A DNA stretch of 64,000 nt from Thunnus maccoyii (lineage: Eukaryota; Chordata; Actinopteri; Scombriformes; Scombridae), in NCBI RefSeq assembly GCF_910596095.1, contig NC_056554.1:1550001-1614000 (forward strand). The letters run 5' to 3'. Under the pieces are notes generated by a model. That model saw only the letters and a program-made list of their open reading frames with translations, was not told the origin of the DNA and searched no databases. Both the position numbers and the translations under genes were made by a program. Shown here one piece after another: positions 44,783-59,400 of this stretch (position 1 is its first letter; every line of letters starts with the position of its first letter).

Positions 44783-46627
44783 TTTCTTCGCTCTGACAAA
44801 GACACAAGGCAAGTCTGAATTAACCCGTTGCATGCTGTGGCCCTCAGGGACAGATCAAGGGCCTTTTGTTATGCACAAAGAATTGATGTGTGTAGAAGGA
44901 GGAGGAAGACGACGATGAGGCAGATAAAGCAGAGCTTTAGTAGAAATGAGGAAAGCATGTAGTCTTCTTCATCACTGCTACAGGATCACTGTGTGTCAAG
45001 CCAGACCTGCACAGACCAGACTAAGTTAGACCAGGTCCCATACATGCATATGTGTGGAAGACAAGTGGATGGACTTTAAAACCAGGTCCACACTCAACTG
45101 GCTCCGTCAAGAATATGAGATGTTATTGTAGCTAATAATATGACAGTAATATCACAATAATCATCAACGTTTCCTGACATCCTATTATTATTGCTGAAAT
45201 ATAGTTAAAACACTTCACACCATGATCACAACATGGTGTAAAATGCAGCTCTCTCTCTCTCTCTCTCATTGAATGTTAAAACTTAACACCCGTGAGTTAG
45301 CCGCAATTCAGTGGGTTGACAGCTAATGTCCTGGCCAGAGTAGCTAGAGCTCCACAGTGACAGCGTACCAGTAGAAAGCTCCTTCTTTGTTGCTAAACAA
45401 AAATAAAAAAAAAATGGATGAAGGCAGGAGTGCTGCTGCTGCGTTCACCGCGTCCTCTGAAAAAGCTGATAATCACTGTAATGACGGTAATGGACGTGGT
45501 TGGCGGTGTTAATAAAATCAGCATGTTTCGCTGCGGTATACAGTAAAAAAAAAGGTATACCAGCACATCTCTAGTCTGGAGATCCACTAGTGGAAAACGG
45601 TCTCCAGAGTGGATAAATCTCAACATGCTGGCGTTGTGTTCGAGCGTAAAAAAGAGGAAAAGCAGAAGTTTTGGAAAACATCCAGAAACAGTTGGGAGCA
45701 GCGTGGCAGTAAACTTTCTGTGTGATCATTCATTTTATATGTCAGTATAACTGCTGTCGTTATGATCGTCAGAGTGATTTCAACGACTTCTCGGTGCAGC
45801 AGTGCACGAGCGAAATCCCCTATTAACTCAGTCATAAGTGGAGAAACAGAAAAATAGGAATGAGAGTGAATAAATGATGAGACTGTGAAACCTGGCAGCA
45901 AAAATCTAATCTAGGAATGACTTATTTTATTGATTAAGTTCATTCTTGAACATGGAAAGCGTTTACATAAAACAACAAAAAAAAACAATCTGCACGATAT
46001 TCAACTGACTCTCCCCTCAGACCTTCAGTTCAGATAAGGAAAAGCCCAACAGGTAGAGTGTAGAGAGGTGATGATGGACTGAGCGGAGCTTTGACTCAGC
46101 AGAGTGTCTGCTGGCTGTGACGCTCAGATTTTGTTTGTTAACTGAAGGGAGGATGAAGAGAAGAGAAGAGAGATTCCTGTTGAGCTGGTGTTTCGTTGTA
46201 GATGGTTGTGTGGACGTTGTGTTTTTTACACGAGTTGTGATTTTATCGTCTCTCCCTCGGCTCAGTCGGCTTTAGGTGTTAATTGGCAAGAAATATCCGA
46301 ATTTCTACCACAATGAGATGAATTATGTGACTTGAAAAATAAGTAATTAGACTGATGATGCTTTCAGTAGGAGAGGAAGAAACTGTGAGCGTACATGATG
46401 ATCAGTGGAGAATGATCAGAGAATCTTTATTAAAACCACCTGTCTTAAAAAGACAAGAATATAAACCTAAAGAGGGCAGTCCAGGCTGCCTGCAGACACT
46501 GACAACACATGATGAATTGTCCACACATGCCCAGTGAACAAACACTTAGCATCTCTGTGCGTGTGTGTGTGTGATGCTGAGCACAGTGAAAAAAAAAAGC
46601 AGCATTAATGCATCCATTTTGAGGTGT

Positions 46628-46698
<71 letters not shown>

Positions 46699-49600
46699 AT
46701 GTCTTTGTCTGGATCACTGCGGCCCAGGAGGAGGGAGGGAGGGAGGGAGGGGGGGGGGGGGGGGGGGAGCTGCTGCTGCTGCTGGTGGTGGTGGTGTTGG
46801 TGGTAATGACTGAATGTGATCAGGCTTCAGTAGTCTGCATGCCATTAGCACCACCCCGCTACCTCCACCCTCCTCCCACCTCCTCGTCTCTGTGATCACA
46901 CACAAGACAGAGGACTGAGGCTTATAGGCTGATCAGGGCGGGGTGGAGGAGGAGGAGGGGGGGGGGCAGACATCACATACTGACACTATACTACAGAGGT
47001 ATTTCATTAAAAAAAAAAAAGGGAGTGATTATTACTATTATCACTACGTCTCAAAGACAGAAAATCACTCCAGTAAGATCTTTTGATTCAGGGCTAAAAG
47101 CTAATGATGAAACCTTATAATAACATGATGATTAAATGTATCTAAATCATTAAAGTATTAGATTACTTCCTGCTGACTTTGCACACCTTATTTTTTATGA
47201 GATGATGGATCCAAATATTAGAGGTTCTGATTCTGAATGTTTCAGCTAATAAGATTATAACATATGATATGAATGAAATAAGAGACTCTTAAAACTGATA
47301 TGACATAAATCAGTGAGATCGACTCGGTCAAGTTCTGTTGTATTATGATCACTATGAATCACTGCTTCTAAATAATAAGAATGATAATAATCAGCTTTAT
47401 TTATACAGCACTTACATTGTATATACACACACTAAAAGCAGCTCAAGGTGCTTCACAAAGTAAAGTAAAAGATGTGATGGACTCTTCCCCTGAAGAAGGC
47501 CTTGGTGCAATTTACAAGCTAAAAACTGAGGAGGTGCTGTGAGGCTTTTATGTGAAACACAATGAGGAACAGGTTCATTAAAGGCGGTGAGCCGTATCAT
47601 ACCTGCTCTCACACTGGAGAGCGGGCCAACAGGTGTGGAGAGCGGATAGGTGTTCATGTAGTCGCTACTCACTTGCGTTGCTGTCAGCCAGAGTGTTGAG
47701 GTTGCCTGAGATGTCTCGCCTCCGGAACAGACACACCACCTTGGCCTCCACGTTCCCGTTGGCTGTCTGGAAGTGGGCAGTCAGAGGTTACCAGTTAGCG
47801 ACATGATAAAGCAGTGCTATCACTGTAATCTGTGATATTCCCAGATTTCTCTGTCTCTTTACTCATATCGACACGGTGAAATTCACTGCTCATGTTAACA
47901 CCCCTCTCCAGTGTATTCTGGCATTTTTAAGATATTTCATATCTTTCTGAATCATTTTGTAATTTTGTGCTCAAAGTTCAAAAAAAAAAATTGAAGCTGT
48001 TGCAAAAATGGAATGATGATGTATGACTAGAGTAGAATGCTGCAGTCAGTAAATCAGTCTGCACTGATGTAGAAATGAATGTGGGTGATTCAACAGCTGC
48101 TTTATACTGTATGAAAAGCTTTCAGTTCATTAAATCCCTGCAACACCTGAAGGCAGCAAGACTGATATGGTGATAAATTCACAGACTCTGAGAAGTGTTG
48201 CGCCAGAGTGAAGTGCCGTTACCCATGACTGTTTACCTTCATTAAAATCACACACACCTGTACACACATCAGACTGGTGGGGTTATAACTGGATATTCTA
48301 TTGTTTTATGTAGGAGACATCAGGTTTGCAGGGCTCATCAGCCCCGACTTTCTTTTTAGCAACAGTAGCGTCTCTTGTTTTATCCTTGAAACACATTGAA
48401 GTGCAAACGCTGTTGTATAACATTAATCACTAAACTATGTGAAAGTGTACGAGGTGAGATACATGAGAATTATTGCTGAAATAATGTTGGTGCGATAGAA
48501 TCATAAACAGCTTCACCAAATCAGTTTCTTTATTTTTTATTTCTATTGTTATTATAGTAACTAACTGATGAAAACAACTACTCCATCTGTCTTTGGCTGC
48601 AGGTTTGTAGTGATGTGTGTTCATGTTGTGACGCTCTGAACCATCCAGACACTTCCCGGATGGAAGTGAAAAGCTTTCTATTCGTTGAGCTGCCTGTGTG
48701 TTATCGTGTTTAACTGTGATTGGCACAACTGTCTCAGAGTGAGAGCAGTGATGTGACTGGCTGAGAGAGTATTTAATAAATCACCGCGCGTTATTGATTT
48801 TTTTTCCTTACCGCACAAATTAGCAAAGCCATTCAAACCACCGCCATAAAGACATAATTTAAACCTCAGATATTAGAAAATAATTGGCTCCTAACTATCG
48901 GATAGGATGAATATAAGGCAACCCTGATTATAAGACGAATGCATTTATTCCTGTAGTAGTCTATATAGTCTAAATGTCTATCTTATATTAGTGGGCATTC
49001 GGCAGGCGCGTCGTTCTTTATGTCAAACCTGAGAGAATAACTAATGTCCCATCACTTGAGCTGCTGACTCAGCGGTGAAGCAGTGATCAACTTGACCCTG
49101 CCAGGGTGGACATGACGAGATTGCGTTACTGCAGTAATGTGGTAACCGTGGCAGCACATACATGAACCAAAATAGCAGGTGCACATGGAGACATCCATAC
49201 AGTCCATGCATCTAAGAGCTACCACGCTGCTCTTGGCATTTATTATTCAAATTTCAACTGAAACATATTAAACTGAGGCTGTAATGCGTGCTTTTGCACC
49301 CTTGTCAAACTGAGCCACTGAGGAGGAACATTTACAGACATAAAGTCATTGCTTAGGATAGATGATCCATCAGTAAAGAAGCCATCATCTTTCACCTTTC
49401 CACTTCACATATCCCTGTTACTTACATTTAATCTATTCTATATAGCTAATGTGGTTGTGAGCGGACAGGTTAGGCTATAATATCACTACCATTCTGACAC
49501 ATCTGGATTCCATCTGACTATCAACTACACCCCAGGGCTCAATATTAGCACCAGCCACTAGCCAAATGCTGGTAAAATATACAAGTGGCTGGTAATTAGC

Positions 49601-50363
49601 TTCACTCACCAGCTAAACATAACAATGATAATCTATTGAGTGGCTGGTAAAATTGGAACATTCACTAGCCATTCAGCCAGTACCCTGCCACACCCCCCCA
49701 TGCTCTATTTGAGGAGTGGGGCTTTAACGCTTATTCAGAAGCACTTTTCCAATTCTGGTTCTTAGAAGAACCCACCTTAATTATCAGCAGGTTTTTGGCT
49801 GCCATGTCTAGACCGAGCACTCACTGATCTCAAACAGTCTAAACAAATCCTACAGGTAGTAAACTCACTTCTGCTCTGTAAGGAGCTGGAATCCTGCCTA
49901 CAGCACTTCTGCTTTCTGAAAACTTGGGTCTTATTTTCATCACTTCATTCAGTTGTGATCACACAGGTAACTCTAAATAAGCCAACAGTTTAGCCAGATT
50001 ATCTGAACCAGCCTTATGGGCTTGAAAACCATGATATTGAAAGGTATTTTGGTATTTTTGAGATATGACGATATGCTAAAGAAAATGTTTTCTATCCAGA
50101 TTTCAGCTAGTTGAAGGAGACTGTATCGGGGTGCGACATGTCCAGTGATTATCAAACCAACTTCAGCCTGCTGTTTGACTGCTTGCTCTCCTCTGCTTAT
50201 GTGGAGAGATGCTCCTGACAGTAGTAGATGACAGCGTATATATGGTCTTGTTGTGTGATGTAAGGTGAGATGGTGAGGGGGGTTTCACTCTCTGTGATGA
50301 AAAAGAAGAGACAACGCTTCCCTCCATGCATGCTTCACATTCCTGCCTGGACCTGGAGAGCTG

Positions 50364-50401
<38 letters not shown>

Positions 50402-53400
50402 ATCCATTCATTCTGCTCAGCAGCCATTAGCACTCGGGACGATACAGTCCTCCTGGTGCTCAGCACAAGCCCTTCAATATAAGAGTGTTACATAAATGAG
50501 CTTAATCTTTGACTGGCAAACAAGCCTGTGTCATATGCTGCTGCTGCTGCTGGGTTATATACTGTAAGTGACTCCTGTACTCATGTCCTGTCATTACAGG
50601 AGCCATGGATAACTGACAGCATCCAGGGGAAGGCTGAGTGAAATGGTGTGTGATTATGGGATGGGGTTCAACACCATCACCGAGGTTGCCTTTTTTCCAG
50701 AAACAAGAGGCTTTCTTTCTCAATCGGACTCAGAGAAACTATGCATACATTTGTCATGAGCAGGCTGGATTATTGCAACTCTCTATTTATGGGTCTTACA
50801 AAACAAAACAATCCATAGATTACAACTTATCCAGAGCTGCATGAGTTCTAACCAGGACAAAAAGATCAGACCATGTACCTCCAGTCCTCTGGAACCTTCA
50901 CTGGCTACCTGTTGTTTTCAGAATACTATTCAAAATCCTCCTTTTTGTTTTTTACAAAACACTTGCTGGTCTGACTGCACAGTACACCTCAGACATGCTG
51001 TCAGTTTATAACCCCAGCAGATCTCTCCGATCACAAGGTGGAAATCTCCATGTGCCTGGAGCACTTTCAAAGTCTGCTGAGATGGCATTCAGTATTTATG
51101 CACCCAACGAATGGAAGAGTTGCTGCTGAACTTAGACTTGCTCCAACACTGTGTTCTTTAAAACTAAAGAACTAAAAGACTAACTAAAGACCTTTCTTTT
51201 CAGTCCAGCATTTTCTTAAATAAAGACACCATATTTGTAAAGTATGTTTGTACGTGTGTATGTGTATGTATGCATGATGTTTCTGTTTATTTGCACATTT
51301 TTGCCGTTTCTTTTTTTAGTTATGTAAATTTTATTGTACTCAAATCTTGTATCTTATTAGCTACAGCTGATCCAAACTATGCATGATGGGAAAACACAGC
51401 CTGGACAACCAACCTTGTTGAGCTCTTCTATTCTGCGGATCAGGTAAGGGTTGCTGGAGGAGTTCTCAAAGTACACGTAATCTGGAAGAAAACAGAAAAC
51501 AAAAAGATTAGACTCAGGAGAATATGCACATCCATGCGTGACCATAGATAATGATAAAAATAAGAAATGTTCTTCTAAACAACAGAACCACAGCCCCGAT
51601 TACATGTCTGGTTGATCCTCTGATAGTTCACTAACACATTTGTGTTATTAAATCTCAGCAGCGCTCTATTGCTAAAAGTCACTGAGGAATACCTTTTCCA
51701 CTGGAGCTACTTACCCACTTCTTTAATAGGCAGAATAGCAGCAGTGTAAATGACCATAACACCAAAAATAAACAAGAATGGTTTTCAATCCCCCCCCAGT
51801 CCACACTAGTTTAACAGCCTGCACTCTATCATTAACACATTCTACTAGAAACAAAAGAAAAACAAGAGTGAGATTAGATCAGTTATCAACATAACGGAAA
51901 CCAAAGACGTGGGAGATCTAGCTGCCCCGAATTTCAGATTTTCCCACTTCACAATGTTTAATACATAACAAAACAGCTTCAAATGAACAAACAATAAAAA
52001 CACCTATGGATGGATAATTACAGGAATTAGCAATATCAGATCTACCGATTCTAACTGTCAGTTAAAAACACATTTATAATTGTGGTTCTGACAGCTTGGT
52101 GGAAACTTCACCAAATGACTGGACAAAGTTATGTTTCCCTTTTTTTTTTCTTTTTTTCGCTGATCTGAAATGATTCAATCCATGACTCAAACCCATATCT
52201 GAACTGTATGTTTTGTGATCAGTTGCACCTCTAACATTTAGCTATTAGAGCTTATTCTGAGCAGTGATGGCTGCATATAACCACAGAATGTCCATACCCT
52301 TAGCATTAAGTCTACAAGAAAAAGGTCCCACTACTCTGATTCTGTTAGTTGTTTTACCGAATCAACAGAAAAGAAAACTCATCACCTCAGTCCTAGTAGA
52401 CAGAAAACTGAGAAAGACTTCTCTTCAAAACTAAGGCTGCGTTCAGACCAAATGCGTGAAAAAAGGTGGTCCTCCAAGTCATTTGAATGGGGCGGTGCGT
52501 TTACACGGTGGGAGTGGGGACAGCATGGGACTCAGTGAAAAAAAACTCAGCAGCTATCCAGCAAAAAATTTGAACCGGACTTAACTTTTGCCAAAATGTA
52601 ACCTGACGTCATGCTGCATACAAGTGCACATCCCTGGTGGATTTACTTTGTAACGTGACTGTTGTCAAAACGAAAATGAAACGGTTGCGGCCGTGATAAC
52701 TTTCCAGAGTTGTAAAATCCTGACTGTGAGTGTTACAAACTGCTGCCCTGTGTTTTGGCATCTGATAAGTCCTTAGAATCATTAATCTGTAACTACGAGT
52801 TGACCTCCTGGATCGTACTTCATTCAATCAACACGCCCTCTCCACTGCAGCCCCCAGCGCTGGATTGGCGGATTGGGCCCTGAGCTGGTCTGCTATTAAT
52901 CAGTCAATGTGATCAGGCCGACAGAAACACTGTACAACATCATTTACATATTTATAGGGCTGCAACACAGGATTATTTTCATAACCAATGAATTTATCTG
53001 TGTATTACTTACTCGTTTGGTCTATACGATATCAGAAAATAGTTCAATTATCCATCACAATTTCCTAGAGCCCAAGCTGATGTCATACAATGTCTCGTTT
53101 TATTTGCAATCCAAAACCTAAAATGATTGGGTTTAGTATAATGTTAAGACAAGGAAAGAGAGAAACTTAGACAAAAGAACGTTTGGATTTTTGACATTGA
53201 TCAATTAATCGATTATCTAAATAGTTGGCAATTACTTTATTTGTTGGCAACTAATCAATGAATCGTTGCAGTCTTGTAATGTATCGTAAAGGTTTTCCTG
53301 CAGTTGAGCAGGCAGGGAGGGTTAACAGAGACAGCCGTGGTAGACAGCACTACAGACAGGCAGAGTGTTTGCTTTTGCAAAAATGTTCACTATTATATAG

Positions 53401-56400
53401 CTTATTCCAATGGGATCACTAGAAGAAAGTCCCAATTCCCATTGACCAAGAGTGCTGCCAAATTAACATCAAGTGCCAAGAAAGAAGCTCTTGACTCAGG
53501 CGGGCCTGAGAGAAAGACACAAAGTTCTTGATAACCCTACGAGAGTCAGTGTCCATTATGTTTTAGCGGCTTTTCCACTGAACTGGGCGCACACTGGGAC
53601 TGACACTTCAGTACTTTTTAAAAGTATCATCTCTCAATTATGTCCATAGGCCCAACTAGTAGAAGACTACACCAGCTGCTTGGTGAGATTCTCAGTGTTG
53701 CTTCCTGATTCTTTTATGACACATTTATCATTTGGTTGATTGTATACTGTGTGTTATTTGGCACTATTCTTGTGCAGCTGTTAGCTTTAAGGCTAAAATA
53801 AACACTGATGCATTTCAATTAATCAATCAATTTTTATTTATATAGTCCACAAGCCAAAGATAATCAGTTTGCTGTCATGGACGACTAAAGAAACCAGAAA
53901 TGATTCACATTTGAGAAGCTGAAATCTGGTCTTTTTCTTAAAAAAGGACTAAAATGATTCATCAGTTATCAAAACAGTTGGTAATTAATTTAATAGTTGG
54001 CAACTAATTGATTAATCGACTAATTGTTGCAGATCTAATAAAGATAAAGAGATCAATGCTCCTGTAGCTTACGCTGGGTTCTGTCAGTAGAACTTAATAA
54101 GTACAATGAGCCCGCAAGGCGCCAACAGGCCTCAGCCTCCATCAAATCCAGTGCTCTTCACAGCCCATCCTGCAAACCACAAGTAATCCTCCCCACACAC
54201 AGCCTGCCTGTACCTCCACTGAGCTCTTATTAGCAGTGAAATCAATGTGGCAGAGGGGGAAACAGATCAATGAAATATGGTTAGGATGGATTGTACAGGA
54301 GTCACTAAGCGAGATTAAGGTCTCAGACTTTGTCCATTGCGCCACATCAAATATCCTAAAGTCCAACTGGACCGAATCCAGAAGCTAAAATGATTTTCCT
54401 GTATTACTGGTTCAGGTTTTGGGCTCTGGCATGAATAATATGTGTGCAGTCAGACATGTAGTTCTGCAGGTCACATCAAAAAAGGTCAAGAGGCCAGTAG
54501 GCTAGGCCAGAGCATCATGGTGGCGGCATGATGGCCAGACGATCAAGCGGTGTGCAGTGCGATCGACATTCAGCTCCACACATGCAGCACATATCCTCAA
54601 ACAACGGCCTTAGTTCAGTCAAACGAAAAACTGAGGAAATGTAGGATAAAGCAGGTCTGTCAGTAGAGGTGGGAATCTTTGGGAATCTCGAGGGCCAAGT
54701 CAAACCAAGCTGTGTTGACTTTGGTTTTCCATTACCAGATTCAACACGCCGAGGTTGTGCCGAGTCCCTCCTGAGATGGACCATCCCCGGAGTCAGGCCG
54801 AAGAGTGCCTGACCCGCCTCCGAGTGGGTTGCGGCGATGTCTTGCTGACTGCGGCCAACCGGTGACAACCCCCCCCCCTCCCATTTTCCTGCTTCTCCCC
54901 CTCAAACAAGTGTGTGTTGTAAGACTCTACTCATGTCTGTGCTGGAGACCAGAGAGAAAGAGGTTTTTAAAAGCCTCTCTGTGTTCACTTCTCAGCACTT
55001 TTGTAGCTTCTAACTGAATCTCTGTGGTTTGAAGTTTAGCTTCTCTCCTGTGTTGCTGTTTGTACTTTCAAATATCTGCTTTATTTTACTGTTTCCTGAT
55101 TACTTTTAGCCATATCTGAGCTGTGTTAAGTTACTGCTGATGAAAACACTTCCTGCTGCCGCTTCATATTAAAAGCTTTCCGCTGACAAACTAACGGAAG
55201 GCTTTTATTGTGAAGAATTTATAGGAAGTTAAATGCGTTTATCCACCGTTTTACAGCCATGATGTATACAACCCTGCTGCTTTTTGACTGAAGACAAGCA
55301 CGTCATCAATTAAAGTTAAAATGGAGAATAAAAATACGCTTAGATATGCGGGTTGTATAGACAGCTGTATTGATTAACATAGAAATGAACTGGACAACTG
55401 AAAAAACGCGGCTGAGACGCATTCAGTGTAGACACAGCGTTAGTCTCCGAGTGATGTATAAAATATTAATATACTCCACGTTCATCTCACAAAGGTAATT
55501 ATTTAGTCATTAAATCAAAAATACACCCAAATGCTTGCCTTCTTTGAAGGTGAACTACAAGATATCTCTAGCATGAGTGCGCTGTAGACTGTCTGGGTCT
55601 GCACTGCCCTCGCACCATTTTCCTTCAGTCAACATAACGTTATCAACTAACATTTAGAAAAATCAATTTTTAACACTTATGAATCAATTCAGAATCGTAA
55701 AAGATAAGAGTCACGATTCTTATACGAATGGATTTTTTTTGACCCAACCCTCATCTGTCAGCCTTAACTTTACAACAGCAGAGATACAGACAGGTGACAA
55801 ATTAAAAGAAAAACCGTAACAGCTCTGGATGCTTGACCCCTACAGTGAGGTGGCTCTGTTATGCTTTGAGGGGCATTTTGCTGACATGGTTTGGGTCCAC
55901 TTGTCATCTCTATAAGACACCACGTGAACTGAAGGACAGTGGGGAAAGGGCAGAGAGAGAATGTGGAGGCTGGCGGTTGTAGTAACAAGTTAAATCCTGT
56001 TACAAGCATCAGTTCCAACACTGTCAAACACTGAGTGAAGCCTGTTATGACGGTGGTGAAGTAAACCTACTGTGCTGGGGAGATAATGTAGTCAGTCAAG
56101 TGTGGTGCAGTAACAACTAGTGAAGATAAAACACGGAGGACACATTAAAGATCCCACCTGGTATTAACATGCGATCTTCATCTGGATATTTCATCTGCAT
56201 CTGTACACTGTACCCACAATCTGAAGAAAAACATCTGGACCAACAAGCTGAAAAGGTCTCTGCCTCTTCCTGCTGTCTAGAGCTGCCTGTCAAAAAAGCT
56301 GCAGACCAGCTCTTCCTCTGCAGAGGACAAATAAACAGAGCTAATACAACACTTTCACATCACTCCACTTGAGATGCCTCATCTCCGCTTAGTTTGTCAG

Positions 56401-59400
56401 CTCTACCTACCTAATTTGCATATTGAGCTTATGGTTTGAGTCATCAGGAGCTGAAATGATTAGTCGATCGAAAGTAAAATAATCAGCGACCATTTTGGTT
56501 ATTTTCAAACAAACACGCCGAGCGTTTGACGCTTCCAGTGAATTGAATATTTCGGGGTTTTGGACTGTTTGTCGGACAAAGTGGAAAATTTGAAGAATAA
56601 TGAATAATCAATTAATCCCCCCAAAAAAAATCAGGTCAGTCAAAGATGAAATAATCCTTGGTTACGAGCCTACAATCATCAGTATAAAAGATTTGTAAAA
56701 AATTGACAAAAAGGCACCAGCCTGTGCATGGGGAGACCTCCCATGGTGCATTTCAGTACAAAACATACAATCAACGAGCTTAAAATTCTGTTTTGTGCAC
56801 CACTAATAATAACAACAACAATAATAATACATTATTATTATTAATATTATTATGCATAGAGAACTTTTCAAAACCAAAGTGACAACATGCTTCACACATC
56901 TAACTCAAATGAACAAACCTTATGATAAAACAGATGATGACAAGTGAAAGCTAACTATTAAGAGTTTTTTTGAAAACTGATAATAAAACCCAGAACTTTA
57001 TTTAAGGCCCCTTTTTGCATTTGAGATTCATTTGGCAGCTGTGCTTGGATCCCAAACTGCAACAAGCAAGAATTATGAATTCACTACAGCTCTGATCTGC
57101 ACCTGACTGGCTTCTTCTTGACAGCTATGACAGATGAGACTCATCATGGGTAGTGGATTTATCATTCAGTCATTACCAACAACAAACTCACAGCACTAAA
57201 CATTGGTTTTCAGATATGTGATATATATAATATATGTATGGATTTTCTTTCATTTTCTGAGGTTACTGTACAGACATATTACAATATTCCATTCTGACCA
57301 CAATGCTCTTATACGAATACAAATCGTCTCAAATGGCTTAAATTAGCCATTTAATGTAACACTACAGTGAGGCTGAATTGCATTTGTAATTCTAATCTTA
57401 TTTGGTGCACATTAGTGAGTGATTAATGCAAAACAGTTGGCTAAATTGATTATTTAAAAGAGGTCATGCTACTTTGTAATTGCTGGATTTTTTTTTTTTT
57501 TTTGTTCTTTTTTTTGTAAATAGATACTAAATATGGGTTCATAATATCAGCTGAAGGCAGCTCCACCTGAGAGATATCATCCTTTTAAAAGCTCTTATTG
57601 ATCCAACCTGCGAGTCATTTATCAGTCATCATGCTACTATCACAGACACAGTGCTTCCTTGTAGCTTTTGATGCAGCTCTGCACAGCAGTGTGGCTTCAC
57701 GTCAAGCTCCATCTGGTCCTCCCACTAGCAGGGACAGAGAGCCTCAGGAGGATATCAGTGGGTTTCTGATGCATCACCACAAGCAAGAGATGGAGGAGGA
57801 AGAATCCAGACAGGGAGAGGATTTCTTGCTCTACTTATCACACTGATGGAGAGCCCGACCAGAGAAGCATCACCTCCTTGTTCACAGTGAAGGAACACAA
57901 CATCACCACATTACATCACAACGCTGGCTGAGACACCAAAAGGGGATTTGCACTCTCATGTGCCTGACATGACTGATTCTAGCTGTAGAGACACAGTGAT
58001 GGTGGAAGGAGGGACTTATTTTGTTATATTCAGGCTGTCAATCTCTTCTTCTTCTTCTTTCCCAGTGGGACAAATTACAGAATGATCCTGTTTGACTAGC
58101 ACTGAAGCCAGCTGAGTGTATCAGTGAGAGAGAGGGGGCTGACGGATCAATGATCCGGGAAAGACACACTGGACTTCAGAGGGTTCAACCCGTCTACCCT
58201 TCTGTAGACAAAAACACACAGCTCAGCTTAACCTGACACTTTGGCTTGGCATAATCATGTCGCCTGTGAAAAAGAGACCAGCTGGTATTATGTTAATGCA
58301 TGTATGTAAGTATCAGTGGGTCTGAAAAAAAAAAAAAAGATCTGAAGAGAGAAAGCGTCTGCAGCCGTGAGTGTTTGTTGTGGACGTATGCGGCTGGAGT
58401 GGCGCAGTGTGCAGGGTGCTTGAGGGTGAATGAAGAGGAGGAAGCCCTTTGACTAATCTCTAGGGAAGATAATGATCTTACATGCAGACTGAACACTGTG
58501 TGCTTCTGGAGGACTGGTAATATAGGCACTCACTCTTACAGAACTGCGTGCACCGAGCCAGCTGCAACAAGAGAAAGCAAAATCTACGGACACGTGTCCC
58601 GTAAATATCAACTCATTCTGATAGATTCATTACTGGTAGGGCCTATATTACTCATAACATTTGTTTCACTATTGCTCCTGCATTATACAACCCAACAACT
58701 TAGCGTTGTTACTGTGTGGGCTAGTTAAAAATCAATTTGAGCGTCATTACATAATCATATGCTTGTTGCTAACACTAACTGGACTATTACATGAGCTAGA
58801 CTTAGTATGACATGAAACTCCACTGCACACACATGATCCAGCGAGGTTTTTTTTTTGCAAAACAAAGTGCAACCCAGCAGCTTCCAAGTGAACGTATCTT
58901 GTGCAAAGTTCCCTCCTAGATGCCTGTTGAATGTGCATGAGAGAGGGACATCACATGTCCTTTACAGTACGAGGGAACAGCAAACCTCTGTATCCGTGCA
59001 TCTGCACAGGCCTCACACTCACGCTGATATCTGCCCACATATTTACATGTGTCTTTCATGTGTGCACGAGACAGCTGTGTGACATTTACCAAACCAGAAT
59101 GTACAGGAGACTGAGGTAACCCTATTTGGAACTAAAAATATCAACAGAATACAGTTGTTTGACATCAGGAAAAGAAATGATTCAATACAAGACTATAAAT
59201 CTGACCAAACCTTCAAAGTTCAGAGTGTGAGAGTTTTGATACTCAATGCTACAGTCGGTCAGTTGTCAGAAAGTTTCAACATTAAATACGCAGCCCTGAA
59301 CAGGAAAACAGATACATACGGTTTGAGGAAGAGTTTATTCGACAGGTCTGTAATTTCCCTAAAACCTCTTAAGTAATTTTCTAGAAGGCTTCCTGGAAAA

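Larger units (their letters stand above)
42532..47672. other. mta2 intron 3, rich in simple repeats
   Basis: About 5.1 kb between exons 3 and 4. Apart from the simple repeats listed separately it holds a (CT)8 run near 45250. Near 47388-47460 is a fragment beginning 'cagctttatttatacagc', which I recognise as a common fish interspersed repeat. The long frames at 44401-44805 and 46565-46905 are products of simple repeats. No exon was recognised. Confidence 0.6.
47767..51413. other. mta2 intron 2
   Basis: About 3.6 kb between exons 2 and 3. It contains a (CT)n run at 50371-50398 and a LINE-2-like fragment at 50741-51180. No further exon was recognised. Confidence 0.6.

Noticed and set aside
44401-44805. 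Long minus-strand frame rich in Val-Cys repeats
   Set aside because: Translation of GT and CA microsatellites; no splice context or homologue, and it lies in an mta2 intron.
54515-54868. 117-aa minus-strand frame in mta2 intron 1 with higher GC
   Set aside because: No family motif recognised; lies in repeat-like sequence ('gaggtgggaatctttggg') and probably derives from an old transposon. Not confident enough to call a gene.
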